From: Pseudogulbenkiania ferrooxidans 2002 | GTDB lineage: Bacteria; Pseudomonadota; Gammaproteobacteria; Burkholderiales; Chromobacteriaceae | Assembly (NCBI RefSeq): GCF_000174355.1 | Contig: NZ_ACIS01000010.1 | Location: 62,001-126,000, forward strand | DNA length: 64,000 bases | Direction: 5' to 3' | Position numbers and translations under genes: made by a program | Notes under the pieces: model-generated | What the model was told of the DNA's origin: nothing | What the model saw: only the letters and a program-made list of their open reading frames with translations | Database searches by the model: none | Shown: positions 7,524-15,329 of the stretch, piece after piece | How the letters are laid out: each line of letters opens with the position of its first letter | How positions within the stretch are numbered: position 1 is the stretch's first letter

Positions 7524-8786
7524 TCAGCGGCGCTCGAGGCCGTGCGCGATCAGCGCCACGATGCGCTCGCTGGCACCGCGATGGGCGGCGGTGAACCCCA
7601 GCGCCGCCTGGCGCATGCTCTGGCGACGGGCCGGGTCGGCCAGCAGCGCCAGCGCTTGCTGCACCAGCGCCGCGGCGTCGGCCACCTGCAGTGCGGCACC
7701 GGCTGCCAGCGCCTTGGCGCTGGCATCGGCGAAGTTGAACATGGACGGCCCGAACAGCACCGGCACGCCGACGCTGGCCGGTTCGATCAGGTTCTGCCCG
7801 CCCAGTGGCAGCAGGCTGCCGCCGACGAAGGCGACATCGGCGGCGGCGTAGTAGCCGAACAGCTCGCCCATGCTGTCGCCGATCCAGACCTGGGTGGTGT
7901 CGCGTAGCGCGGCATCGTCGCTGCGGCGCTGCACCGCGAAGCCCGCGGCTTCGGCCAACCCCGCCACGCTGGCGAAGCGTTCCGGATGGCGCGGCACGAT
8001 CACCAGCAGGACATCCGCCACGGCGCGGCCGGCGGCGCGCCAGGCGTCCAGGATCAGCGCTTCCTCGCCGTCGCGCGTGCTGGCGCACACCAGCACCGGG
8101 CGCGTGCCGATGCGCCGGCGGAACGCCGCGCCCAGCTCCAGCGCCGCCTCGGGCGCGGTGAAATCGTACTTGGTGTTGCCGCAGACGGCGACATCGACTG
8201 CGCCCAACTGCTGCAAACGGCCGGCATCGTCGGCGCTCTGGGCGGCAATGGCGCGGAATTGGCGTAGCGCCGGCGCCATCAGCCGGGCCACCTTGCGGTA
8301 GCCCCTGAGCGATTTTTCCGACAGCCGGGCGTTGGCGAGGAACAACGGCACCCGCTGCGCGTGCGCGGCGTGGATCAGGTTGGGCCACAGCTCGGTTTCC
8401 ATCAGCACGCCGAAGCGCGGACGGTAGCTCTGCAGGAAGGCGCGCACGGCGCGCGGGTAGTCGTAGGGCAGGTAACGCACTTCGGCGTCGGGGTAGAGCG
8501 CCTCGGCGGTGGCGCGGCCGGTCGGCGTCATCTGGGTGACGAGCAGCGGCGCGTCGGGCCAGCGCCGGCGCAAGGCCGCCACCAGCGGCAGCGCGGCGCG
8601 CGTCTCGCCCACCGACACCGCGTGCACCCAGATCGCCCCGGTGGCGGCGGGTACGACACGTTGGCCGAAGCGTTCGTCCCAGTGCTCGAGGTAGGCCGGC
8701 GCCTTCTTTGCGCGCTTTCTCAGGTAGCGGCGGATCAGCGGCGTGGCCAGCGTCCACAGCGCGCTATACAAGGTACGCCAGATCAC
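7524..8786 (-). CDS. waaA: 3-deoxy-D-manno-octulosonic acid transferase
   Basis: WaaA transfers Kdo from CMP-Kdo to lipid A precursor at the inner face of the inner membrane. The 420 residues begin with a short hydrophobic anchor region. The N-terminal half has the WVHAVSVGETRAALPL motif with the catalytic Glu near 60 and METELWPNL near 125. The C-terminal half has the nucleotide-binding GGSLLPLGGQNLIEPA near 310. The start is GTG at 8786, overlapping the waaC stop by four bases (GTGA), so the genes are coupled. Two uptake-like 12-mers lie inside it, read as LAE and as FGQ. Confidence 0.95.
   Translation of the reverse strand: MIWRTLYSALWTLATPLIRRYLRKRAKKAPAYLEHWDERFGQRVVPAATGAIWVHAVSVGETRAALPLVAALRRRWPDAPLLVTQMTPTGRATAEALYPDAEVRYLPYDYPRAVRAFLQSYRPRFGVLMETELWPNLIHAAHAQRVPLFLANARLSEKSLRGYRKVARLMAPALRQFRAIAAQSADDAGRLQQLGAVDVAVCGNTKYDFTAPEAALELGAAFRRRIGTRPVLVCASTRDGEEALILDAWRAAGRAVADVLLVIVPRHPERFASVAGLAEAAGFAVQRRSDDAALRDTTQVWIGDSMGELFGYYAAADVAFVGGSLLPLGGQNLIEPASVGVPVLFGPSMFNFADASAKALAAGAALQVADAAALVQQALALLADPARRQSMRQAALGFTAAHRGASERIVALIAHGLERR
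7949..7960 (-). repeat. Uptake-like 12-mer
   Basis: Exact 12-mer inside waaA, read Leu-Ala-Glu. Confidence 0.72.
8660..8670 (+). repeat. Uptake-like 11-mer
   Basis: Exact 11-mer inside waaA in the opposite orientation to the copy at 7949; on the coding strand it reads Phe-Gly-Gln. Confidence 0.72.
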
Positions 8787-9742
8787 GCCGCGCTCCGCAC
8801 CCGCACCAGCGCCGCCAGCACCTCGTCCACCGTCGGGCACTGCCCGGCGTTGCCCAGGTTGAGCGCGCGCGGACCTTCCACCACGCCGGTTCGGGCCGGA
8901 TCGGTATCGGTATAGAGCGCCACCAGCGGCACGTTCACGGCGTTGGCCATGTGGGTCAGCCCGGTGTCGACACCCACCACCGCCTCGGCGTGGCCGAGCA
9001 GGCCGGCCGCCTCCCTCAGCGACAGCTTGGGCGCCACCACCCCGGCGTGCATCTTGGCGGCCAGGCGTTCGGCGCGCTCCTTCTCCTTGGCCGAGCCCCA
9101 CGGCAGCACCGCCACCATGCCGTCCTGGCGCGCCAGGGTGTCGGCCAGCTGCACCCAGCGCTCCTCCGGCCATTCCTTGGAAGCACGGCTGGTGGCGTGC
9201 AGCAGCACGGCGTAGTCGCCCGGCAGCAGCCAGGCCGGCCGGGGGCCGGCGTGGATGCCGAAATCCGGTGCGCCTTCCGGCTGGTAGCCGAAGGTCAGGC
9301 CGAACAGGCGGCGGTTGCGCTCGATCGCGGAAAGCTGGCGGCTGACACGGTGCTTCTTGTCGTAGAACAGGCTGGCCAGCGGCTCGCGGATGCTCGACCA
9401 GCCGTAGCCGGCGAGCGGCGCGCGCGCCAGCTTGGCGGGCAGCGCGCTCTTGACCAGTCCCTGGGCGTCCAGCACCAGATCCCAGTGACGCGCCCGCAGC
9501 TGTTCGCGAAACACGCGCATTTCGGCCCAGGTGGAAGGGGACAGCAGGGATTTGCGCCAGCGCCGCCAGGCGATCGGAATCACCGCGCGTACCCCGGGAT
9601 GCAGCGCGGCGATATCGGCGAAGTTTTCTTCGGCCAGCCAGGCCAGACGCAGGTTGGGGTAATGCGCAAGCAGGTCGGTCACGGCAGGCCAGGTGTGGAT
9701 AAGGTCGCCCATCGACGAGGTGCGCACGATCAGCACATTCAT
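8783..9742 (-). CDS. waaC: LPS heptosyltransferase I
   Basis: A GT9-family enzyme that adds the first heptose to Kdo2-lipid A. The 319 residues start MNVLIVRTSSMGDLIHTWPA, the usual WaaC N-terminus with its acceptor-binding Asp. Later segments are LVLDAQGLVKSAL near 98, the donor-binding HATSRASKEWP near 188 and GVDTGLTHMANAV near 260. A second ATG lies one codon upstream. It is followed immediately by waaA. Upstream is the candidate origin, so waaC is transcribed away from it. Confidence 0.94.
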   Translation of the reverse strand: MNVLIVRTSSMGDLIHTWPAVTDLLAHYPNLRLAWLAEENFADIAALHPGVRAVIPIAWRRWRKSLLSPSTWAEMRVFREQLRARHWDLVLDAQGLVKSALPAKLARAPLAGYGWSSIREPLASLFYDKKHRVSRQLSAIERNRRLFGLTFGYQPEGAPDFGIHAGPRPAWLLPGDYAVLLHATSRASKEWPEERWVQLADTLARQDGMVAVLPWGSAKEKERAERLAAKMHAGVVAPKLSLREAAGLLGHAEAVVGVDTGLTHMANAVNVPLVALYTDTDPARTGVVEGPRALNLGNAGQCPTVDEVLAALVRVRSAA

Positions 9743-9794
9743 CATGGCCGGCATTGTACGAGCGGCCCTGTGGTTAACCAAGTAAAATCCACCG

Positions 9795-10240
9795 GCACGA
9801 ACTGTGGATAACCGCCTGTGGACAAGTTCTGGCGGATTTATCCACAATCTGTCCGTGAGTTGCCAGCTGAAACAATCCCATGCTCATCAACAGGGCAAGT
9901 AACTGAGTTAGCACGTCGTTTTTCAGCTTATCCACAAACTGAGGGCCCCTTCATCTGTTGTTTCATTTTATATAAGGGCGTCAATGAAAAGACCGATGGC
10001 GAGCAGAACACGCTGTCCACCACACGACACGCACAAGCTGCCGACAAGCTGTGGGTAAAGCGCTCAGGACAGACCGCTCACTATTTATCCACAACTGATG
10101 AAGGTGCTGACAAGGCAGTTGGCAACAGCCTTTCAAGCAAGATAATGCACTGATTTATAAAATGGAAAAGCACTTGTCCACAGGGGAAGGGCGACTTCTA
10201 CAGTTTCTTCGGTTTTTATATAAAAGGGCTAATAAGAAAC
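9795..10240. other. Candidate chromosomal replication origin (oriC)
   Basis: The intergenic region between divergent waaC and the WaaE-like gene carries four perfect DnaA boxes TTATCCACA at 9803-9811 (minus), 9838-9846, 9928-9936 and 10085-10093. One-mismatch boxes lie at 9817-9825, 10050-10058 and 10174-10182, and another at 10399-10407 inside the next gene. AT-rich stretches that could unwind lie at 9961-9975 and 10145-10235 (TTTATAAAATGG, TTTTTATATAAAAGG). Five parS-like sites in the window fit an origin-proximal position. The usual neighbour dnaA is absent. A DnaA-titrating or DnaA-regulated locus is the alternative. Confidence 0.72.
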
Positions 10241-10241
10241 C

Positions 10242-11000
10242 ATGAGCTCAGCACTGAGCGTCGTATTGATCACCAAGAATGCGGCACAACAGATTGCGGC
10301 CTGCCTGGAAAGCTGCCGTTTTGCCGACGAGATCGTGGTGGTGGATTCAGGCAGCAGCGACGACACTATTGCCATTGCCAAAAGCTATAACGCCAAAGTT
10401 ATCCACCAGGATTGGCTCGGATTCGGTCCGCAGAAGCAGTTTGCGGTGCAGCAGGCACGCCACGATTGGGTGCTGTGCCTCGATGCCGACGAATGGCTGT
10501 CAGCCAGATTGTCCAGTGAAATCAAAGACTTGCCGGACAATCCACAAGCGGCGGCCTACCGTTTTCCGCGCAGTAACAAATTCATGGGTCGTTTCCTGCG
10601 GCACGGCGAGGGCTACCCGGACCTCAGCCTGCGGCTGTTCGACCGGCGCCGGGCCCGCTGGTCGGACCACGCGGTGCACGAGTACGTCATCGCAGACGGG
10701 CCTGTGGAAAACCTCAAGGGCGACCTGATGCACGAGTCGGGCGAAGACATCGCGCTCTATCTCACCAAGCAGAACCGTTACACCGATCTGCAGGCACAGG
10801 CGCTGTTCGAGCGCGGCAAGCGCGTGGGTTGGCCGAAGCTGGTGTTCAGCCCGCTGCTGCGCTTCTTCAAGTTCTACCTGCTGCGCCAGGGCTTTCGCGA
10901 CGGCGTGCCGGGCCTGGTGCACATCAGCATCGGCTGCTTCAACAGCTACATCAAATACGCGAAGCTGATCGAGCTTCACCGTCTGGAGAACACGCAATGA
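10242..11000 (+). CDS. waaE: Family 2 glycosyltransferase, WaaE/KdtX type
   Basis: The 252-residue protein has the GT-A fold typical of LPS-core beta-1,4-glucosyltransferases that add glucose to heptose. It shows SVVLITKNAAQQIAACLES at the start, VVVDSGSSDDT near 33, the metal-binding DAD motif in VLCLDADEW near 78 and HAVHEYV near 147. Its place beside waaC and waaA, across the DnaA-box region, fits LPS inner-core assembly. The acceptor is inferred. An uptake-like 12-mer lies at 10827-10838. The stop overlaps the start of the next gene (ATGA). Confidence 0.85.
   Translation: MSSALSVVLITKNAAQQIAACLESCRFADEIVVVDSGSSDDTIAIAKSYNAKVIHQDWLGFGPQKQFAVQQARHDWVLCLDADEWLSARLSSEIKDLPDNPQAAAYRFPRSNKFMGRFLRHGEGYPDLSLRLFDRRRARWSDHAVHEYVIADGPVENLKGDLMHESGEDIALYLTKQNRYTDLQAQALFERGKRVGWPKLVFSPLLRFFKFYLLRQGFRDGVPGLVHISIGCFNSYIKYAKLIELHRLENTQ
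10827..10838 (+). repeat. Uptake-like 12-mer
   Basis: Exact GGTTGGCCGAAG inside waaE, read Gly-Trp-Pro-Lys. Confidence 0.72.
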
Positions 11001-11974
11001 AAGTATTGGTCACCGGCGCCGCCGGTTTCATCGGTCGCGCCGTGTGCGAAAAACTGCTGGACAAGGGCGGGGTCGACGTCGTGGCTGTGGATAACCTCAA
11101 CGACTACTACGCCGTCGAGCTCAAGCACGCCCGGCTCGCCACGCTGCAGAGCCGCCCGGGTTTCGCCTTCCACCGGCTCGACATCGCCGACTGGGACGGA
11201 CTCGAGGCGCTGTTCGCCGCCGAGCGCGTCGACTACGTGATCCACCTCGCCGCCCAGGCCGGGGTGCGCTACAGCATCCAGAACCCGCACGCCTACGCCC
11301 AGAGCAACCTCACCGGCTTCACCAACGTGCTGGAAGCCTGCCGCCGCCACCCGGTCAAGCACCTGGTGTACGCCAGCTCCAGCAGCGTCTACGGCCAGAA
11401 CGCCAAGGTGCCGTTCTCGGAGGACGACCGCGTCGACGCCCCGGTGAGCTTCTACGCCGCCACCAAGAAGGCCAACGAGGTGATGGCGCACAGCTACGCC
11501 CACCTCTACGCGCTGCCCACCACCGGCCTCAGGTTCTTCACCGTGTACGGCCCGTGGGGCCGCCCGGACATGGCGCCGTGGCTGTTCACCGAGGCCATCC
11601 TCAAGGGCGAAACCATCAAGGTGTTCAACCACGGCAAGATGCAGCGCGACTTCACCTACATCGACGACATCGTCGAAGGCGTGCTGCGCGTGATGGAGCA
11701 TGTGCCGCAGGGCGCCGACGGCCAGCCGCCGTACCGGCTGTTCAACATCGGCAATCACAACCCGGTCGAGCTGATGAAATTCATCCGCGCCACCGAAGCC
11801 GCCTGCGGGCGCGAGGCGGTGAAGGACTACTACCCGATGCAGGACGGCGACGTGCCGGTGACCTACGCCGACACCGCCAGGCTGCGCGCCGCGGTCGGCT
11901 TCTCGCCCGACACACCGCTGGCCGACGGCATGCAGCGCTTTGTCGCCTGGTACCGTGGCTACCACGGCGTGTGA
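10997..11974 (+). CDS. NAD-dependent sugar-nucleotide epimerase, UDP-glucuronate 4-epimerase-like
   Basis: A 325-residue short-chain dehydrogenase/epimerase. The Rossmann motif TGAAGFIG lies near residue 6, the NAD-binding DNLNDYYAVELKHARL near 33, the catalytic SSSSVYG near 120 and YAATKKANE (YxxxK) near 150. RFFTVYGPWGRPDMA and RDFTYIDDIVEG are characteristic of UDP-glucuronate/UDP-galacturonate epimerases. It probably supplies a nucleotide sugar for LPS or exopolysaccharide. The start overlaps the end of waaE by four bases, so they form an operon. Confidence 0.9.
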   Translation: MKVLVTGAAGFIGRAVCEKLLDKGGVDVVAVDNLNDYYAVELKHARLATLQSRPGFAFHRLDIADWDGLEALFAAERVDYVIHLAAQAGVRYSIQNPHAYAQSNLTGFTNVLEACRRHPVKHLVYASSSSVYGQNAKVPFSEDDRVDAPVSFYAATKKANEVMAHSYAHLYALPTTGLRFFTVYGPWGRPDMAPWLFTEAILKGETIKVFNHGKMQRDFTYIDDIVEGVLRVMEHVPQGADGQPPYRLFNIGNHNPVELMKFIRATEAACGREAVKDYYPMQDGDVPVTYADTARLRAAVGFSPDTPLADGMQRFVAWYRGYHGV

Positions 11975-12077
11975 ACCAGACCGCCGTGGCGACGCCGTAG
12001 AGGCCCGCCACGGCATTTCTGTTCTGCCGAGCGGTTCCGGCGTCCAAAATCAGGAAAACCGCGCAGCGGCCGTTTAC

Positions 12078-12102
12078 GGGCCAGAAAATGGCCCTGTTTT
12101 AA
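12078..12102 (+). terminator. Terminator-like hairpin after the epimerase gene
   Basis: GGGCCA-GAAAA-TGGCCC followed by TGTTTTAA. It sits in the 358-base gap after the epimerase. The rest of the gap (12103-12332) holds an uptake-like 11-mer and no gene I can support. Confidence 0.6.
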
Positions 12103-12262
12103 AGCTGTTCTTTTTGGATTTGTTAGCCATACTGCATGGTATGGACCGGGTGTTCATGCCGAATCGACCCCGTTGACCAGCTTCGCGATTGCTCCCTCGA
12201 ACCCATTTGCGTGCGCGCCGCTTGCAGGGTTCCCCGCCCATTGCCGCTGTCTGGCGTCCTGG

Positions 12263-12273
12263 CTTCGGCCAAC
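12263..12273 (-). repeat. Uptake-like 11-mer
   Basis: Exact 11-mer, intergenic, 60 bases ahead of the MIase-like gene. Confidence 0.7.
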
Positions 12274-12332
12274 GTCGTACTGCCTGGCGACCTTGACCGA
12301 CCCGCTAGCAATCAGGCAGTGGGAGGACATGT

Positions 12333-12896
12333 ATGGATAACAAGGTGGTGCCCCGGTGGCTGCTGGCGGTTGCGCTGGCGGCGCTGGGGCCGGCCGCTGG
12401 AGCCGCGCAATACCTGGTGATCGGCTCGGGCGCACCGGACTACGCGACGCCGTCGGAAGCGGTGGAGGCGGTGGAGGAAGAACTGCTGCCGACCTTCGAC
12501 GCGCTGATGAAGCTGGAGGCCGCCAGGAAGATCGTCGGCGGCATGCCGGTGGGCGACCGAACCTTCGCCTTCATCCTCGATGCCGCATCCAACGACGAGG
12601 CCGACCGCCTGCTGCGCGACCTACCGGCCTGGGGGCAGCTCAAGTGGGAAATCAAGCCGCTGCAGAGCTTCCAGGCGCGGGCCGAGAAGGAACGCAGCAT
12701 CGCCGATGCGCTGATGAAGAAGGTCACGGACCCGGCAACGGAACCGGCTGCCGCGCCGGCCCAGCCAGCCGCACCACCTGCACCACCCGCTCCGGCGGCG
12801 GCCCAGCCGTCCGGCACCACGGCCCAGCCGGCTCCCGCCGCGCCGCCGCCACCCGCTGCCGGTCCGGCCCCGGTCCAGGCCGCGGTGATGCTCTAG
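12333..12896 (+). CDS. Secreted protein with a muconolactone-isomerase-like domain
   Basis: The 187-residue precursor has a signal peptide (about residues 1-24, ending AGAAQ). Residues 25-115 resemble the ferredoxin-like MIase/Dabb fold: YLVIGSG, EEELLPTFDALMKLE, FAFILDA and LPAWGQLKWEIKPLQSF. The last 50 residues are a Pro/Ala-rich low-complexity tail. The function is unknown; the fold similarity is by eye only. A GGAGG precedes the ATG at 12333. It may be co-transcribed with the YdjC-type gene 97 bases downstream. Confidence 0.6.
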   Translation: MDNKVVPRWLLAVALAALGPAAGAAQYLVIGSGAPDYATPSEAVEAVEEELLPTFDALMKLEAARKIVGGMPVGDRTFAFILDAASNDEADRLLRDLPAWGQLKWEIKPLQSFQARAEKERSIADALMKKVTDPATEPAAAPAQPAAPPAPPAPAAAQPSGTTAQPAPAAPPPPAAGPAPVQAAVML

Positions 12897-12993
12897 ACCC
12901 CGAGGGGAGGAGGGCGGCAAGGCGAGATTAGTGCTCGCCGTGGCGGCCGCGAGCCGTTACAGTAGCCGCCTGTGTGTCGTTGATTGCTCGTCC

Positions 12994-13974
12994 ATGTTGC
13001 CCAAACTCCCCCTACTCGGCGCCGTACTGGCGTCTTTTGCCCTCAACTGCGCGGCCACCCCGCTGACGCGCTGCCTCGGTTATCCCGACGACGCCAAGCT
13101 GGCGATCGTCAACGCCGACGACGTCGGCATGCACCCCGACCTCGACCGCGCGGCGTTCCGCTTGCTCGACGAGGGCAAGATCCAGGATCTGTCGCTGATG
13201 GTGCCGGCGCCGCATTTTGCCGCGGCCGCGGCGGAGGTGCGCCAGCGTCACAAGGCGGTCGGGCTGCACCTGACGCTGACCGACGAATGGCAGGAGGATT
13301 ACGGCTGGGGCGCGGTGCTGCCGCGCGAGCAGGTGCCCTCGTTGTACAACCCGGAAGGCCGGCTGTGGGGCAACATCGAAGAACTGGCGGCGCACGCCGA
13401 CATCGACGACGTGCGGCGTGAACTCCTGGCGCAGATCCAGAAGGCGCGCGACGCCGGTCTCACCATCACCCACCTCGACACCCACATGGTGTTCTGGCGC
13501 ATCCGCAACGACTTCATCAACCTCTATCTGTCGCTGCCCAAGCTCACCGGCATCCCGGTGGTGCTGCAACTGTTGTGGCATCCGGTGGCGCAGCAACTGC
13601 CGCTGAGCAGGGGCGAGCAGCTGCGCGGCAACGTGGTGGCCGACAGCTACATCATGCAGTACAACCCGGAAATCCGGCCGCAGAACCTCGAAGTGCGCTA
13701 CGACGGCTACGACTTCGCGGTGCGCAACCTGCCGCCCGGCCTGCACCAGTTCGCCATCCACCCGGCCGAGGACACCCCGGACGCGCGCCAGCGCATCGGC
13801 GACATCATGCTGCGCCTGAGCGATTTCCAGGTGTGGGAAGGGCCGGAAATCCACCGCCTGATGCAGGAAAAGGGCATCCAGACCACCGACTACCAGCGGC
13901 TCCAGGCGCTGCAGGAAGCCATCAACCGGCAACCCCGCAACTGCCTCAACGAGACGCCGGCCGCCAGTCGTTGA
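12994..13974 (+). CDS. YdjC/ChbG-family polysaccharide deacetylase-like protein
   Basis: The 326-residue protein has an N-terminal signal-like segment (MLPKLPLLGAVLASFALNCA). The YdjC core follows: AIVNADDVGMHPDLDRA near 40 with the metal-binding Asp-Asp, KAVGLHLTLTDEW near 90 and ITHLDTHMVF near 165 with the metal His. The family removes acetyl groups from N-acetylated sugars. Export would place it in the periplasm, unlike cytoplasmic ChbG. The start at 12994 was chosen because the signal begins there. It converges on pqqD. Confidence 0.85.
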   Translation: MLPKLPLLGAVLASFALNCAATPLTRCLGYPDDAKLAIVNADDVGMHPDLDRAAFRLLDEGKIQDLSLMVPAPHFAAAAAEVRQRHKAVGLHLTLTDEWQEDYGWGAVLPREQVPSLYNPEGRLWGNIEELAAHADIDDVRRELLAQIQKARDAGLTITHLDTHMVFWRIRNDFINLYLSLPKLTGIPVVLQLLWHPVAQQLPLSRGEQLRGNVVADSYIMQYNPEIRPQNLEVRYDGYDFAVRNLPPGLHQFAIHPAEDTPDARQRIGDIMLRLSDFQVWEGPEIHRLMQEKGIQTTDYQRLQALQEAINRQPRNCLNETPAASR

Positions 13975-13996
13975 TCGGCCAACAATCAACACCGAC

Positions 13997-14015
13997 GGGC
14001 GCTGGTCGAGCGCCC
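13997..14015. terminator. Hairpin between convergent genes
   Basis: GGGCGCT-GGTCG-AGCGCCC lies between the ends of the YdjC-type gene (+) and pqqD (-). There is no T-run, so terminator function is uncertain. Confidence 0.4.
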
Positions 14016-14033
14016 ATTGCCGGTAGGGGGCGT

Positions 14034-14348
14034 TCAGTCGCGCGCGGGTTGCGCGCCGGCTACCATGAGCTGCAGCCAGCCCTTGGCGCAGGCGGTGTCG
14101 ACGAACGCCCGGGTGCCGCTCTCGATCTGTGCCGCGCTGTCGGGAAAGGCGGCCTGCAGGTCGGCGACGATATCGTCCACGCTGCGCTGGCCGTCGCAGC
14201 GTTTCAGGATTTCTCCGGCCGACACGTTGAGTTTGATCAGGCCTTCGGGGTAAAGCAGGATGTAGGCCTGCTGGCTCGCCTCCCAGCGAAACATGAAGTG
14301 CGGTGCCAGCCGGGGACGCGCGTGGTCGAGCGGGTGGGATGGGGTCAT
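14034..14348 (-). CDS. pqqD: PQQ biosynthesis peptide chaperone PqqD
   Basis: PqqD binds the PqqA precursor and presents it to the radical-SAM enzyme PqqE. The 104-residue protein carries the family signature RPRLAPHFMFRWEASQQAYILLYPEG, LIKLNVSAGEIL and the helical C-terminus DIVADLQAAF. The start MTPSHPLDHARPRL at 14348 has AGGAGCTACCGCC ahead of it; an ATG 24 bases upstream is less likely. It directly follows pqqA rather than pqqC as in the classical operon. Confidence 0.93.
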   Translation of the reverse strand: MTPSHPLDHARPRLAPHFMFRWEASQQAYILLYPEGLIKLNVSAGEILKRCDGQRSVDDIVADLQAAFPDSAAQIESGTRAFVDTACAKGWLQLMVAGAQPARD

Positions 14349-14372
14349 GGCGGTAGCTCCTGATCGGCGCAA

Positions 14373-14404
14373 GGGGGCGGCAGCGCTGTTGCCGCTGCCG
14401 CCCC
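14373..14404 (-). promoter_or_regulatory. Stem-loop between pqqA and pqqD
   Basis: Twelve-base stem GGGGCGGCAGCG / CGCTGCCGCCCC with a seven-base loop, six bases after the pqqA stop. A stem-loop after pqqA is usual and is thought to let the small precursor be made in excess over downstream genes. No long T-run follows. Confidence 0.7.
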
Positions 14405-14409
14405 GTGGC

Positions 14410-14484
14410 TCAGCGCACGTAGACGTAGGCGGTCACTTCGAAGCCAAGGCGGATTTCGCAGTAGGCGGGGGTTTCCCAGGTCAT
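14410..14484 (-). CDS. pqqA: PQQ precursor peptide PqqA
   Basis: A 24-residue peptide starting MTWETPAYCEIRLG and ending FEVTAYVYVR. The conserved Glu and Tyr with three residues between (E-V-T-A-Y) are the two that PqqE joins and that become PQQ. AAGGAGACCGTC stands ahead of the ATG. It lies 107 bases after the dihydroorotate-dehydrogenase-like gene on the same strand, so it may have its own promoter. Length and core match known PqqA peptides; the Cys at residue 9 is unusual. Confidence 0.93.
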   Translation of the reverse strand: MTWETPAYCEIRLGFEVTAYVYVR

Positions 14485-14591
14485 GACGGTCTCCTTCGGT
14501 TGCGGTGCGGCCCCATGCCGCTCCAGTAACGATTATTCGGCCCGGCCCGGACGCCAGCCAGCGGCAGCGGGCCAAAAACGGCTCGTGAAAA

Positions 14592-15329
14592 TCATGAGAC
14601 GGGCCGCGCCAGCCGCTCCTCGCACAGCATGGCGAGGCAGGCCGGGCCGTGCTCGGCGAACAGGCGATGCACCTGCACCCCGTGCGCCCCCGCCGCCAGC
14701 GCGGCACGCACGTCGGCGGCGCGGCGGATGCCGCCCACCGCGATCAGCGCCGGACCGCCGTGCAGCTGGTGTGCCAGGCCGCGCAGCGTCATGCCGTCCG
14801 GCTGGACCAGGATCAGGGCGTCGAACCCCGCCGTGGCGGCGGCGACGGCGAGGCGGACCGACGCCAGCGGCAGCTTGAGCGCGAGCGCCAGGCGGCGCCC
14901 GGAGGCCGCGGCGAGCCGGTCGCGTTCCCGCACCATGGCCGCCAGCGCCTGCCGCAGCAGCGCGTCGTGCTCCGCCGCCAGCAGCGGACGGTAGGCCCGG
15001 GCGCTGAGATTGCAGCTCAGGTAATCCGCCACCGGCGCCGCCTGCTGCAGGCCGTACAGCCAGTCGTCGTGCAGCGCTGGCGGCGCGGCGCCCGGTGTCA
15101 TGCCCAGGCCGATGCCGATGGCGCTGTCGCCACGTGCCCCGAGGCGGGCCAGCGTCGCGGCCAGCGCCGCCACGCCGGGCTGCTGCCCCGGCACCGGCTG
15201 CGGCGTCACGGTGCCGAACTCCACCGCGGCAAAGCCGGCCGCGAGCAGTGCCGCCGCCTGCGCCCCGCTCTTGTCGATGCCGCCCGCCAGCCCGGGGCGG
15301 CGGCCCCAATGAAACGGCGCCGTGTTCAC
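14592..15329 (-). CDS. Divergent dihydroorotate-dehydrogenase-like flavoprotein in the pqq operon
   Basis: The 245-residue TIM-barrel protein resembles class 2 dihydroorotate dehydrogenase but is about 90 residues shorter. GLAGGIDKSGAQAAALLAAG and EFGTVTPQPVPG match the FMN-binding N-terminal part, and GGPALIAVGGIRRAADVR matches the FMN-phosphate site. The substrate loop that reads N-x-S-S-P-N-T in PyrD is here NLSARAY: the catalytic Ser, the Pro and the second Asn are lost. It is therefore unlikely to oxidise dihydroorotate. The GTG start at 15329 overlaps the SerC-like stop (GTGA). An FMN oxidoreductase working in the pqq pathway is an inference from context. Confidence 0.8.
   Translation of the reverse strand: MNTAPFHWGRRPGLAGGIDKSGAQAAALLAAGFAAVEFGTVTPQPVPGQQPGVAALAATLARLGARGDSAIGIGLGMTPGAAPPALHDDWLYGLQQAAPVADYLSCNLSARAYRPLLAAEHDALLRQALAAMVRERDRLAAASGRRLALALKLPLASVRLAVAAATAGFDALILVQPDGMTLRGLAHQLHGGPALIAVGGIRRAADVRAALAAGAHGVQVHRLFAEHGPACLAMLCEERLARPVS

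Noticed and set aside
9818-10153. A 111-codon frame in the gap between waaC and waaE
   Set aside because: It is made of DnaA boxes and AT-rich DNA, has no ribosome site and no protein-like composition.
12123-12435. Possible transposase remnant on the minus strand (VARQYDVGRSQ)
   Set aside because: A few residues resemble an IS3-type helix, but there are no terminal repeats, no second domain and no support beyond about 15 residues.
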